Shown: positions 1 to 7,927, numbered from the stretch's first letter. The stretch is 64,000 nt of DNA from Lachnospiraceae bacterium AC2029 (GCA_000703065.1 JNLK01000001.1:1882001-1946000), one strand, 5' to 3'. Numbers and translations: made by a program. The notes: generated from the letters alone by a model not told the origin.

Positions 1-2
1 AC

Positions 3-878
3 GCGGTAGCCGAAGCAAAGGCGCGTGGTAAGGGCCAGTTCTTCGAGGTAGAGGAGACCGCAGCGGAGGCAATGCTGCGGAAGAAGGCTATCGAGCAGAC
101 CATGATGCAGAACATCCGTGAGGGACATTTCGAGGTACATTACCAGCTGATCTACGATATCCGTCGGAAGGGCTTCTATTCCATGGAAGCGCTTGCCCGG
201 TTGAATGTGCCGGACTATGGTTACGTTTCCCCGGAGGAATTCATAAAGTATGCGGAGAAGAACGGCAGTATCACCCGGCTGGGACTTCTGGTCCTGGAGG
301 AGTGCTGCAGGTTCATCAAGGAGTCGGACCTGCACGAGCTGGGCATCGACTTCATCGAGGTAAACCTCTCCATGGTGCAGTGCATGCAGCCGGAGATTCA
401 CAAGGATGTTCTGCGGATCATGCAGAAGTATCAGATACCGACCCATATGATCAACTTCGAGGTGACCGAGTCGGTAGCGGCTTCCTCCGAGGAACTGCTG
501 ATCCGGAATATGGAACGGTTTACCGAGCAGCGGATCCATTTGTCGTTGGATGACTATGGCTCCGGCTATTCAAATATCAACTATCTGGTGGATCTGCCCT
601 TCAGTATCGTTAAGATCGATAAGTATGTGATATGGGCAGCCATGAAGAACGATACCTCCAGGATCATTCTGGAGAATACCATCCGGACCTTCAAGAACAT
701 CGGTCTTCGCGTTGTCGCAGAGGGCGTTGAGGATCAGGCAATGTCGGACATGATCGAGGAAATGGGCGCGGACTATATCCAGGGTTACTTCTACTCCAAA
801 CCTGTGCCGAAGGAGAAGATCATCGAGAGGCTGAAGGAGGAGAAGGCGAAGAAGGGGGACGATTTACAGGAGTCGTGA
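3..878 (+). CDS. EAL-domain cyclic-di-GMP phosphodiesterase, C-terminal part (5' end outside window)
   Basis: The frame is open from base 3, so the gene starts upstream of the window; the first ATG at 72 is probably internal. The visible part is one EAL domain, which hydrolyses c-di-GMP to pGpG. The motifs are in order: M-E-A-L (the EAL glutamate, about residue 60 of the visible part), VNLS with the metal-binding Asn, FEVTES, DDYGSGYSN (the DDFGTG loop), KIDK, VAEGVE and IQGYFYSKP. The catalytic set therefore looks intact and activity is plausible. The missing N-terminus most often carries a GGDEF or sensory domain in this family; that is inference. The next gene starts one base after the stop codon, so the two are probably co-transcribed. 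Confidence 0.9.
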   Translation, partial: AVAEAKARGKGQFFEVEETAAEAMLRKKAIEQTMMQNIREGHFEVHYQLIYDIRRKGFYSMEALARLNVPDYGYVSPEEFIKYAEKNGSITRLGLLVLEECCRFIKESDLHELGIDFIEVNLSMVQCMQPEIHKDVLRIMQKYQIPTHMINFEVTESVAASSEELLIRNMERFTEQRIHLSLDDYGSGYSNINYLVDLPFSIVKIDKYVIWAAMKNDTSRIILENTIRTFKNIGLRVVAEGVEDQAMSDMIEEMGADYIQGYFYSKPVPKEKIIERLKEEKAKKGDDLQES

Positions 879-879
879 T

Positions 880-1098
880 ATGTGGAAGAAGAAAGCAGCT
901 CCGACAGCTTCATATGACCGGGAGAAATATCAGCCTGCGCTGAAGACCAGTATCTGCACGGGGGAACGTGTGGCGGGCCTGATCGATCTGGAGACCAGGA
1001 AGTTCCGGGACATCCGTCTGATCCGAAGTGACAGGGAGCTTAAGGATTTCTGCCGGGAATACGACGTGGCCGAGGAGGAGCTGAAGCATATCGTGTGA
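880..1098 (+). CDS. Small conserved protein with SICTGERVAG motif, function unknown
   Basis: A 72-residue soluble protein that follows the EAL gene by one base. After a basic N-terminus it has the segment TSICTGERVAGLIDLETRKFRD and a charged C-terminal helix. It resembles short proteins I recall from Lachnospiraceae with a similar CTGE-VAG core, sometimes given misleading enzyme names. No catalytic motif is visible. Start ATG at 880; the ribosome binding site would lie in the end of the EAL gene (GGGGGACG region), and tight spacing suggests translational coupling. Confidence 0.6.
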   Translation: MWKKKAAPTASYDREKYQPALKTSICTGERVAGLIDLETRKFRDIRLIRSDRELKDFCREYDVAEEELKHIV

Positions 1099-1180
1099 CG
1101 GCGCGTTCCGGGGATGGATGCTGGGAGATCATCGGTCATGTAAGATATGAAGGCTCTCCGATGACAGACATAACAGGTAA

Positions 1181-1846
1181 GTGGATATGGGAAGACGTAT
1201 ATTTTGGATGATCATCGGGAATATCCTGCTCGGCATCGGCAGCGGCTGCTTCCGTCTTGCGGAGCTGGGTCTTGATGCATACAGCTGCTTTGTACTCGGA
1301 TGTTCGGATCTGACGGGGATCTCCTTCGGAACGACCATGCTGGGGCTGAATCTGATGTTGCTTGTGGTTATGGTCATTTTGGACAGAAAGCACATCCATG
1401 TTGGAACCGTTGCAAATCTTGTGATGGTCGGATATGTGTCCGACGGAACCGTCTGGCTGCTGCAAGAGGTGCTCGGTATTCATCCCGGCGGTTTCGGGCA
1501 GTCGTTGTTCCTGCTTGCAGGACTTCTGCTGGTGGGCCTGGGGATCGCGCTGTACACAACACCGAACCTTGGAGTTTCACCCTATGACGACATGGCGTTC
1601 ATCATAGAAGAACGTTCGAAGCATCGGATCAAATTCCACTATGCGAGGATCATCGGAGATGTGGTCAGTGTCCTGGCCGGCGTGGCATTTGCATTGATCA
1701 CGGGAGAATCCGTCTTCCGTGTGGCGGGGATCGGAACCATCTGCAGTGCGGTGCTGACCGGACTGATCATCAGCTTCTTTAAGAGGCATGTAGCGGTACC
1801 GCTGGTTTGGGGGAGGAAGAAGGATGAACCAAAGTCAGAAAACTGA
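1181..1846 (+). CDS. YczE/YitT-like multipass membrane protein
   Basis: About 220 residues with six or so hydrophobic segments. The N-terminal pattern (GNILLGIGSGCFRLAELGLDAYS) and the mid-protein repeat of the same idea (GLGIALYTTPNLGVSPYD) match the YczE/YyaS/YitT group of membrane proteins, whose transport role is unproven. The start could be GTG at 1181 or ATG at 1187; neither has a strong ribosome binding site. The end overlaps cdd by 23 bases, so the two genes are likely coupled. Confidence 0.75.
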   Translation: MDMGRRIFWMIIGNILLGIGSGCFRLAELGLDAYSCFVLGCSDLTGISFGTTMLGLNLMLLVVMVILDRKHIHVGTVANLVMVGYVSDGTVWLLQEVLGIHPGGFGQSLFLLAGLLLVGLGIALYTTPNLGVSPYDDMAFIIEERSKHRIKFHYARIIGDVVSVLAGVAFALITGESVFRVAGIGTICSAVLTGLIISFFKRHVAVPLVWGRKKDEPKSEN

Positions 1847-2246
1847 TCTGTTGAAGCGTGCCGTCCTGGCCCGCGGAAATGCATATGCGCCTTACTCACA
1901 CTATACCGTCGGAGCGGCGGTGCTGGCAGAGTCGGGTAAGATATATACCGGATGCAATGTGGAAAATGCATCCTACGGACTGACCTGCTGTGCGGAACGT
2001 AACGCGATCTTTGCGGCGGTCTGCAGCGGGGAACGGAAGCTTCTTGCGGTGGCCGTCACCGGTCCCGAGGGAGGCGAACCGGCGACGCCCTGCGGGGCAT
2101 GCCGTCAGGTGATGGCGGAATTCGCCGCAGCTCCGGACATGCCGGTCATCGTATCCGAAACCGGAGGCGATCCGGAGGATTCAATCGATGTTACAATTCA
2201 AACCTACCGGCTGGATGAACTCCTGCCGCACACATTCCGGATCTAG
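1824..2246 (+). CDS. cdd: Cytidine deaminase
   Basis: Homotetrameric-type cytidine deaminase of 140 residues, the usual length. It converts cytidine and deoxycytidine to uridine and deoxyuridine in pyrimidine salvage. The zinc/catalytic motifs are clear: CAERNA (Cys-Ala-Glu, ligand and proton-shuttle Glu) and PCGACRQ (the second and third Cys ligands). The N-terminal AYAPYSHYTVGAAV and GCNVENASYG substrate motifs are also present. Start ATG at 1824 has GGAGGAAGAAGG just upstream. The tail past about residue 115 (DSIDVTIQTYRLDELLPHTF) is as expected. The following bases hold a domain remnant rather than a complete gene. Confidence 0.95.
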   Translation: MNQSQKTDLLKRAVLARGNAYAPYSHYTVGAAVLAESGKIYTGCNVENASYGLTCCAERNAIFAAVCSGERKLLAVAVTGPEGGEPATPCGACRQVMAEFAAAPDMPVIVSETGGDPEDSIDVTIQTYRLDELLPHTFRI

Positions 2247-2275
2247 CACGGGACGGTCCCTGCCCCGGAAGCTGC

Positions 2276-2464
2276 AGTCCAAGGCAAGTATTCAGGGAAC
2301 AGAGCATGGCTGTGCGGGATCTGGACATATCGCGTCAGACCTTCCTGATCATGGTGCGGCGCAACGGCCGGACCATCATCCCAAAGGGCGATACGGTTCT
2401 TCGGGTGGGAGATTTGATCGTACTTTACACCAAGGGCAAGGGTGTACCGATAGAAGAAGAGTAG
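2276..2464 (+). pseudogene. Stranded RCK_C (TrkA-C) domain remnant of a channel/antiporter gene
   Basis: Reading frame 2 from about 2276 to the TAG at 2462-2464 encodes a recognisable RCK_C ligand-binding domain tail: SMAVRDLDISRQTFLIMV, then RRNGRTIIPKGDTVLRVGD, then LIVLYTKGKG. Such domains end potassium/proton antiporters, ClC channels and Trk regulators. No transporter part precedes it; the frame runs upstream into the cdd coding region. ATG at 2306 could start a 52-residue product but lacks the first strand of the domain and a good ribosome binding site. I read it as the surviving 3' end of a deleted transporter gene between cdd and maf. Confidence 0.6.
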
Positions 2465-2474
2465 AGGCGTTAGT

Positions 2475-3140
2475 ATGAAACAGAGACGAAGGATCATACT
2501 TGCATCCGGTTCGCCTCGCAGGCGTGAGCTTCTTACGCAGGCGGGGCTTGACTTTTGCATAAAGACCGCCGATGTGGACGAGACTCCCACGGTGAAGGAG
2601 CCGGCCGCGGTGGTGGAGGAGCTGTCACGAAGGAAGGCAGAAGCTGTGGCAGAGGAGCGGCGGACCGGTGCAGGACAGACGGACGAGAGGATAGTGGCTG
2701 GTACAGCCTGCGGTTTTGAGCCGGATGCTTCCGGGGCGCTGATCGTTGCGGCAGATACCATCGTTGCCCTGGACGGCGAGATCCTGGGGAAGCCCCGGGA
2801 TGTGGAGGACGCGGTCCGCATGCTGAAGGAGCTTTCCGGAAGGACACATGAGGTCTTCACGGGAGTGACCGTACTGCGGGAGACCGGCGGGGATCGGGTT
2901 CGGGATGCAGTTACATTTTCGGCAGGTACCCGTGTGACCTTTTATCCCCTTACGGAGGAAGAGATTCGTGACTATGTGGCCTCCGGGGAGCCGATGGATA
3001 AGGCAGGAGCCTATGGGATCCAGGGGCTGGGTGCCCGGCTGGTGGAGCGGATCGAAGGAGATTATAACAATGTGGTGGGATTTCCGCTGGCACATTTTCT
3101 GCGGATCCTCATGGATATGGGAGAGTTGACGATCGAATGA
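2475..3140 (+). CDS. maf: Maf-family nucleotide pyrophosphatase
   Basis: Maf/YhdE-type house-cleaning nucleoside triphosphate pyrophosphatase acting on dTTP/UTP and modified nucleotides. Diagnostic motifs are LASGSPRRRELL at the N-terminus, DVDET, ADTIVALDGEILGKP, GRTHEVFTGV, and the C-terminal DKAGAYGIQGLGA...IEGDYNNVVGFPL. At 221 residues it is about 30 longer than usual because of an insertion around residues 55-85 (RTGAGQTDERIVAGTACGFEPDASG region) between the helix after DVDET and the ADT motif. The stop overlaps the next start by ATGA at 3137-3140. Confidence 0.93.
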   Translation: MKQRRRIILASGSPRRRELLTQAGLDFCIKTADVDETPTVKEPAAVVEELSRRKAEAVAEERRTGAGQTDERIVAGTACGFEPDASGALIVAADTIVALDGEILGKPRDVEDAVRMLKELSGRTHEVFTGVTVLRETGGDRVRDAVTFSAGTRVTFYPLTEEEIRDYVASGEPMDKAGAYGIQGLGARLVERIEGDYNNVVGFPLAHFLRILMDMGELTIE

Positions 3141-3712
3141 CGAAGGAAACCGGAAGAACAATCGAATATCACCTGATCCGCAGCAAGCGGCGGACTCTGG
3201 GACTGGAGGTGCGGGCGGACGGGATCCTGGTGCGTGCTCCGATGCGGGTGCCCAAGACGGAGATCGATGATTTCATTCTGAAAAATGTGGAATGGATCGA
3301 GAAGCAGCAGAAGAAGCTGGCGGCGAGAAAGATCGCGGAGGATGCAGAAGAGAAGTTGACCATGGAGGAAATCCGTGAACTGGCGGAACGGGCGAAGGAA
3401 GTGATCCCGGCCAGGGTGAGACACTTCGCCGAGCTTCTGGGAGTCACCTACGGAAGGATCACGATCCGCAATCAGCGGTCCAAATGGGGCAGCTGCTCCG
3501 CTCAGGGGAATCTCAATTTCAACTGTCTCCTGATGCTGGCGCCGCCGGAGGTACTGGACGGGGTCATCGTTCATGAGCTTTGTCACAGGAAGCATATGGA
3601 TCACTCCAAGGAGTTTTATGAAGAGGTGCTGCGGGTGTATCCGGATTATAAGAAATGGGACCGGTGGCTGAAGGAACGGGGGCATGTGCTGATGAGCCGG
3701 ATGCGCCGATGA
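3137..3712 (+). CDS. YgjP-like zinc metallopeptidase-fold protein (DUF45/COG1451)
   Basis: A 191-residue cytoplasmic protein of the YgjP/WLM zincin group. The zinc motif is VHELCHRKHMDHSKEFYEEV: HExxH with the third ligand His after MDH, at about residues 143-160. The preceding NQRSKWGSCSAQGNLNFN block is the second hallmark of the family. E. coli YgjP has been linked to UTP pyrophosphatase activity; whether this one is a peptidase or nucleotidase is open. It is translationally coupled to maf by a 4-base overlap, which fits a nucleotide clean-up role. Confidence 0.88.
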   Translation: MTKETGRTIEYHLIRSKRRTLGLEVRADGILVRAPMRVPKTEIDDFILKNVEWIEKQQKKLAARKIAEDAEEKLTMEEIRELAERAKEVIPARVRHFAELLGVTYGRITIRNQRSKWGSCSAQGNLNFNCLLMLAPPEVLDGVIVHELCHRKHMDHSKEFYEEVLRVYPDYKKWDRWLKERGHVLMSRMRR

Positions 3713-3735
3713 ATCTAAAGAGATATAATATCAGG

Positions 3736-3767
3736 AATCGCCCGGATCTTACGGTCCGGGCGATTTT
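3736..3767. terminator. Bidirectional intrinsic terminator between convergent genes
   Basis: The arms AATCGCCCGGATC and GGTCCGGGCGATT form a strong GC-rich stem with a 4-base loop, followed by TTTTT on the plus strand. It lies between the metallopeptidase gene and the convergent HAD gene. Confidence 0.85.
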
Positions 3768-3868
3768 TGTGCGCGATACGGCCGGCATGCGGGCAGCGTG
3801 CCTGTACGAATGTCCATTTGGCACCATTACTGATCAGGAGATTTTGCCAACTCCCGCAGCAGCTGTAT

Positions 3869-4528
3869 CTATAATTCCTTCAGCTCGGTGTAGTCCCGGA
3901 TGGTTCGGATCACTCCCGGCGAAGTTTCATCGAAGCTCCCCGGCATATCCGTGGATACATGGATGATATTCCGGATGCCGGCAGCATAGGCGGCTTCGAT
4001 CCCAACGGCGGAATCCTCGAAGGCCACGCAGTACCGGGCCGGAAGCTTCAGGGCCTGTACAGCCTTCTCGTACAGTGCGGGGTGCGGCTTCGCAGGCGTA
4101 TCCGCCGAGGGACTCAGGATGTGATCCTGATCGAACCAGCGGAAGAGTTCATATTCATCATAATAGAGATTCATGTTCTCCGGTGTCGCAGAGGATGCGA
4201 TCGCCATGGGGATCCGGGCGTTACTGAGGTAGTCCAGAAATACCTCCAGTCCGGGAGCAAGCGGGAGGCGGTTCTTCAGCAGCATGCTGCGGTAGATCCG
4301 CTCTTTTTCTTCTGAAAACTGTTGGATCATGGCATCGGACAGCCCTTCTCCCAGAAAATGCTCCAGGATCTCCCGGGGCCCCTTGCCGTCGATATGCTTC
4401 AGAACGTCCCCGCGGGACATTTCCCGCATGGTGATATCCTCGACGCAGTCGCGCCAGGCATCCAGGTGATACTGTCGGTCGAAGATCATGGTTCCGTTGA
4501 AATCAAAGATAACGCCGATGATGTCCAT
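3869..4528 (-). CDS. HAD-superfamily phosphatase, beta-phosphoglucomutase-like, with DFNGT motif
   Basis: A 219-residue HAD subfamily I hydrolase with a helical cap at about residues 15-85. Motif I reads VIFDFNGTM: the nucleophile Asp is present but the usual second Asp (acid/base) is Asn. Motif II is ASSATP (Ser), motif III is the Lys of PAKPHPALYEKA, and motif IV is FEDSAVGIEAAYAAG. A DFNGT variant occurs in other Firmicutes HADs, so it need not be inactive, but the chemistry or substrate may differ. Start ATG (complement 4526-4528) is preceded by a strong AAAGGAGGCC site. First gene of a minus-strand group, just downstream of azlD. Confidence 0.85.
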   Translation of the reverse strand: MDIIGVIFDFNGTMIFDRQYHLDAWRDCVEDITMREMSRGDVLKHIDGKGPREILEHFLGEGLSDAMIQQFSEEKERIYRSMLLKNRLPLAPGLEVFLDYLSNARIPMAIASSATPENMNLYYDEYELFRWFDQDHILSPSADTPAKPHPALYEKAVQALKLPARYCVAFEDSAVGIEAAYAAGIRNIIHVSTDMPGSFDETSPGVIRTIRDYTELKEL

Positions 4529-4549
4529 GGGGCCTCCTTTCGGACAGGG

Positions 4550-4867
4550 TCAGAACCAGCTGATCACCAGCTCCGTCAGATAGACAGCCAGGCAGGCTGC
4601 AAGAGCGACGGTGGTGAGAGAGCATTTCTTAAGAGCAAGAAGCACGGCCACCACAAGTCCCACACAGGCGGAGATGACGGAGGCCGTTGCGGTGAAGATG
4701 GCCGGAATGGTCATGGCAGTCAGAACCGCATAGGGGATGTAATACAGGAAGGACCGGATGAACCTGTTCTCGATCTTATGCCGTACCGCAACAAAGGGAA
4801 GGACACGGATAAGATAGGTGGAACCGGCCATGATGAGGAGATACAGGAAAAATGTGGAAAGCTTCAT
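4550..4867 (-). CDS. azlD: Branched-chain amino acid transport protein AzlD
   Basis: A 105-residue, four-helix membrane protein, the usual AzlD length. It contains STYLIRVLPFVAVRHKIENRF and YIPYAVLTAMTIPAIFTAT, typical of the family. AzlC and AzlD together export branched-chain amino acids and their analogues. The start overlaps the azlC stop (ATGA at 4864-4867), which supports a two-subunit transporter. Confidence 0.92.
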   Translation of the reverse strand: MKLSTFFLYLLIMAGSTYLIRVLPFVAVRHKIENRFIRSFLYYIPYAVLTAMTIPAIFTATASVISACVGLVVAVLLALKKCSLTTVALAACLAVYLTELVISWF

Positions 4868-5586
4868 GACTGCACCTCCTTTTCCGCTCCGTTTTCCGGA
4901 TCATCATCCGGGATGGGATGTACCGCAGCGGCAATGGCGGCGGCGACAATGGCTGCCACACTGACTGCGATTCCCGAGGATACCTTCTTCAGATAGGGGA
5001 GATAGGTAAATGCAATGCTGATGGCGGCGGCGATCCCTGCTGCAAGAAGGATGTATCTGTTCTCCTTTGCCGGAGGAACCACGATGGCTACGAACATGCC
5101 ATAGATGGCGAGCCCCAGCGCACTCATGACTGCGGCGGGAAGCACTTCGCCGAGGGAAGCTCCCAGGGCGGTTCCCAGGGTCCAGCCGAGCCAGGGCAGG
5201 GTTGCAAGTCCTGCAAAGAAGGAACGGGTCACAACCTTACGGGAAGCGGCCACCGCAAAGATCTCGTCAGTGATAAAGAAGCCGAGGATCCATTTCCATA
5301 CACCCCGGAATTTGGAGTGCAGGATCTGCGACAGATAAATGGACATGAAGGAATACCGGACGTTTATGGTCAGCTGGGAGATCAGCATGTCCAGATAAAG
5401 TCCGGGAGCGGCCATAAGCTGAATGCCTGCAAACTGGCCGGCGGAGGTGACGGTGGTGAGTGAGATCAGCGTCGCCTGCCAGACCGAGAGGCCGTACTTT
5501 GTGGCTATGATTCCGAAAGTAAAGGATACGGACAGGTATCCCAGTGCGATGGGTATACCTGCCCGAAGTCCGTTTTTATATTCCAT
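4864..5586 (-). CDS. azlC: Branched-chain amino acid transport protein AzlC
   Basis: AzlC-family permease. The hallmark regions are AGIPIALGYLSVSFTFGIIATKYGLS near the N-terminus, VTSAGQFAGIQLMAAP, and the FFITDEIFAVA segment. The reading frame extends upstream to 5691, but that extension overlaps the next gene. The start chosen here is ATG at complement 5584-5586 (MEYKNGLRAG), which has AAGGA eight bases before it. An ATG at 5610 lacks a ribosome binding site. The C-terminal 35 residues are Ala-rich and hydrophobic. Partner of AzlD by overlap. Confidence 0.92.
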   Translation of the reverse strand: MEYKNGLRAGIPIALGYLSVSFTFGIIATKYGLSVWQATLISLTTVTSAGQFAGIQLMAAPGLYLDMLISQLTINVRYSFMSIYLSQILHSKFRGVWKWILGFFITDEIFAVAASRKVVTRSFFAGLATLPWLGWTLGTALGASLGEVLPAAVMSALGLAIYGMFVAIVVPPAKENRYILLAAGIAAAISIAFTYLPYLKKVSSGIAVSVAAIVAAAIAAAVHPIPDDDPENGAEKEVQS

Positions 5587-5654
5587 GGTGTGATTCCTTA
5601 TTCTGTTCATGTCGGCGGATTTTGGAGTACCCGGTCCGCGGTGAACAGCAGGTC

Positions 5655-6767
5655 TTAGTCTGCGAGTTTCATGTCTCCGTCCTTGACCCATCCGAGCTTC
5701 CGAAGACCCTCGTTGATGAGCAGTGACAGGACTGCGGGAAGGATGAAGCAGATCAGGATCAGTCCGATCCAGTTAAATGCGGTGACATCCGTAAGTGCGG
5801 ACTCACCAAGCTCGAGTGCCTTCTCTGACGGATTTATCCAACCGGTATATACACCGATCTGACCGACCAGTCCGCAGGTTCCCATACCGGAGGATACCGG
5901 CGTTCCGTTCATTCGGAGATCAAATACGCAGGTGGCAAGAGGTCCCGTGATGGCGGAGGCAAGGGTCGGTGCGATCCAGATCCGCGGGTTCTTGATGATA
6001 TTCGGCATCTGGAGCATGGAGGTTCCGAGGCCCTGGGAGATTAGTCCGCCCCAGCGGTTCTCCCGGAAGGAAATGACCGCGAAGCCGATCATCTGTGCCG
6101 AACAGCCTGCAACGGCTGCGCCGCCGGCAAGTCCTACCAGTCCGAAGGATGCGCAGATCGCGGCGGATGAAATAGGAAGTGTCAGGGCGATACCCACGAG
6201 CACGGAAACGATGATGCCCATCAGGAAGGGCTGCAGGTCCGTAGCACCCTTAATGATCTCGCCGATCCACATGGCGCCTTTGCCGATGGGCGGTGCGATC
6301 AGCCAGGAAAGGAAGATTCCGGTACCGATCGTTACCAGAGGAGTCACAAGGATATCTACCTTGGTTTCCTTGGAAACTGCCTTGCCCAGTTCTGCGGCAA
6401 TGATCGCGATCACAAGGACTGCAAGCGGTCCGCCTGCGCCACCGAGTGCATTTGCGGAGAAGCCGACAGTGATCATGGAGAAGAGAACGAGGGGCGGACA
6501 TTTCAATGCGTAGCCGATGGCCGTTGCCATGGCAGGGCCGCTCATGGCGGATGCAAGACCGCCCACAGTGTAATCCTTTCCGGCAATGGTTGCCACCGTG
6601 GATGTCAGAAAGTCGATACCAAACTGAGTACCGATCGTATCTATGATGGTACCGATGAGAAGAGAACAGAAAAGTCCCTGTGCCATGGCGCCGAGTGCAT
6701 CGATGCCGTAACGCTTCAGAGAGATCTCGATGTCCTTTCTCTTTAGAAATTCTTTAACCTTTCCCAT
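5655..6767 (-). CDS. PTS EIIC-like permease (PTS_EIIC_2 family)
   Basis: About 370 residues with ten or so membrane segments rich in Gly and Ala (for example GGLASAMSGPAMATAIGYALKCPP, SANALGGAGGPLAVLVIA, and MNGTPVSSGMGTCGLVGQIGVYTGW). This matches the PTS_EIIC_2 group of putative membrane-embedded transporters that occur without neighbouring EIIA/EIIB; none is seen here either, so phosphotransferase dependence is doubtful. The start is ATG at complement 6765-6767 (MGKVKEF) with AAAGGAGAC upstream; a further upstream TTG is less likely. Divergent from the next gene. Confidence 0.82.
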   Translation of the reverse strand: MGKVKEFLKRKDIEISLKRYGIDALGAMAQGLFCSLLIGTIIDTIGTQFGIDFLTSTVATIAGKDYTVGGLASAMSGPAMATAIGYALKCPPLVLFSMITVGFSANALGGAGGPLAVLVIAIIAAELGKAVSKETKVDILVTPLVTIGTGIFLSWLIAPPIGKGAMWIGEIIKGATDLQPFLMGIIVSVLVGIALTLPISSAAICASFGLVGLAGGAAVAGCSAQMIGFAVISFRENRWGGLISQGLGTSMLQMPNIIKNPRIWIAPTLASAITGPLATCVFDLRMNGTPVSSGMGTCGLVGQIGVYTGWINPSEKALELGESALTDVTAFNWIGLILICFILPAVLSLLINEGLRKLGWVKDGDMKLAD

Positions 6768-6870
6768 AATGTCTCCTTTCAAAAAACAAGCAATATAGTA
6801 TCATAAACCAATACTTTTCACAAGAACTGATTTTTAGTATACTAGTAGTCGATGAAACAGGAGGTGGCTT

Positions 6871-7260
6871 ATGCTGATCAATGTGACAAATCGACCGCAT
6901 ACGACCTGGGGATCCGACCAGCTGGAGGCGGCCGGAGCGTACGGTGAAATAGTGGATTTCCCCATGCCGGGACTTGCGCCGGATGCACCGGATGAGGAGT
7001 CGGACCGGATCGCCGAACTGGTGGTACGACGGGTGCTTCGAAGACTGCGGGAGAACCGTGAAGATGCGCCGGATGTACGGGATGCGGTGGTCTGCCAGGG
7101 GGAATTCGTCCTGGTATTCCGCATAGTAACGATCCTCAAGGCGGAGGGGATCACGGTATTGGCGCCTGCCTTTGAACGGGTGACGAAGCCCACACTTCGT
7201 CCGGACGGCACAACGGTGCCGGGCTACAGTTTTGAATTTGTACGGTTCCGCAGCTACTGA
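6871..7260 (+). CDS. Small conserved protein, NxTNRP...W / FVRFRSY family, function unknown
   Basis: 129 residues, soluble. The N-terminus (MLINVTNRPHTTWGSDQLEA) leads into an alternating strand/helix pattern (GEIVDFPMPGLAPDAP), then DAVVCQGEFVLVFRIVTILKAEGITVLAPAFER and a closing FEFVRFRSY. I recall a family of short proteins with an NLSNHPS-W-x-Q start, an MGE-F central strand and an FVRFREY end, some listed as CRISPR-associated; the resemblance is by memory only and no CRISPR or cas gene is in this window. A Rossmann-like single domain is likely. AGGAGGTGGCTT precedes the ATG. Confidence 0.65.
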   Translation: MLINVTNRPHTTWGSDQLEAAGAYGEIVDFPMPGLAPDAPDEESDRIAELVVRRVLRRLRENREDAPDVRDAVVCQGEFVLVFRIVTILKAEGITVLAPAFERVTKPTLRPDGTTVPGYSFEFVRFRSY

Positions 7261-7296
7261 CGGCCGTCTGAGATGAGAAGAAGGAGGACAGAAGGT

Positions 7297-7521
7297 ATGA
7301 ATCCCATGGCTATGATGCAGTTTAAGACCAAGTTTGAGAGATTTTGTCATCAGCATCCGAAGGTGGTGGCTTTCTTCAAGGGAAACCACAGGGAACTCAG
7401 GGAAGGTACAGTCATTGAGTTCCGCATTACCACGCCCGAGGGGAAAAGCGTTGCGACCAATATGCGTATCACCGCGGATGATGAGGATACCATTGACATG
7501 ATCAGGAAAATGCTGTCGTAA
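7297..7521 (+). CDS. Small conserved hypothetical protein
   Basis: 74 residues from ATG 7297 (MNPMAMMQFKTKFERF); AAGGAGGACAGAAGGT precedes it, which decides against the ATG at 7273. The pattern is an N-terminal helix followed by strands (GTVIEFRITTPEGKSVATNMRI) and a C-terminal helix. Similar short proteins with a TTPEG-T-N segment occur in Lachnospiraceae. No function can be read from it. It lies 36 bases after the preceding small gene and probably shares its transcript. Confidence 0.65.
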   Translation: MNPMAMMQFKTKFERFCHQHPKVVAFFKGNHRELREGTVIEFRITTPEGKSVATNMRITADDEDTIDMIRKMLS

Positions 7522-7648
7522 GGCATTACGGACAGAGGGCTGACAGAAAGGAGCTCGCTGAAAGGATTTCATTCCTTTCCTGCTCGGATGTAAAACCGGC
7601 AGAATTAACAAACTTTCGGAGTGCGCTTTGGCGTGCTCCGATTTTATG

Positions 7649-7700
7649 TTGACAAGTATGGAGGAGTTATCCACTTTTCACCATAGTCGGGTGTGGATAA
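7649..7700. promoter_or_regulatory. Inverted pair of DnaA-box-like sites next to a TTGACA box
   Basis: In the 406-base gap 7522-7927, TTATCCACT (7667-7675) faces TGTGGATAA (7692-7700); the second is a perfect DnaA box, TTATCCACA, on the minus strand. TTGACA at 7649-7654 lies just upstream, but no clear -10 follows at 17 bases. The sites could bind DnaA or be chance. Confidence 0.45.
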
Positions 7701-7720
7701 CCTGTGAAGAGTTCGGGGAT

Positions 7721-7756
7721 AAAAGGCTGCAGAATGCAACATTCTGTAGCCTTTTT
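7721..7756 (+). terminator. Intrinsic terminator upstream of the Tad operon
   Basis: AAAAGGCTGCAGAATG and CATTCTGTAGCCTTTT form a 16-base stem with one mismatch around a 3-base loop, running into TTTTT. It ends transcription from upstream before the pilus genes. The remaining bases to 7927 are AT-rich and may hold the operon promoter, which I cannot pinpoint. Confidence 0.85.
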
Positions 7757-7927
7757 GCATGCTAAATGAGCCATGAATAGGAATTTATGCCGGGGGATAA
7801 AGCAATTTTCACGCGAGAATGACATTAAAAGCAACGAAAGTACGCGCAACAAATTCTATATAAATAGAGGTTTACAGAGCGGCGGAAGCGGTGGTACATT
7901 TTTGACACGGACGAAGGGGGTGACGAG

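Noticed and set aside
4322-5463. Long open plus-strand frames opposite azlC, azlD and the HAD gene
   Set aside because: They mirror real minus-strand genes with family motifs and show only His/Gly/Arg-rich shadow composition.
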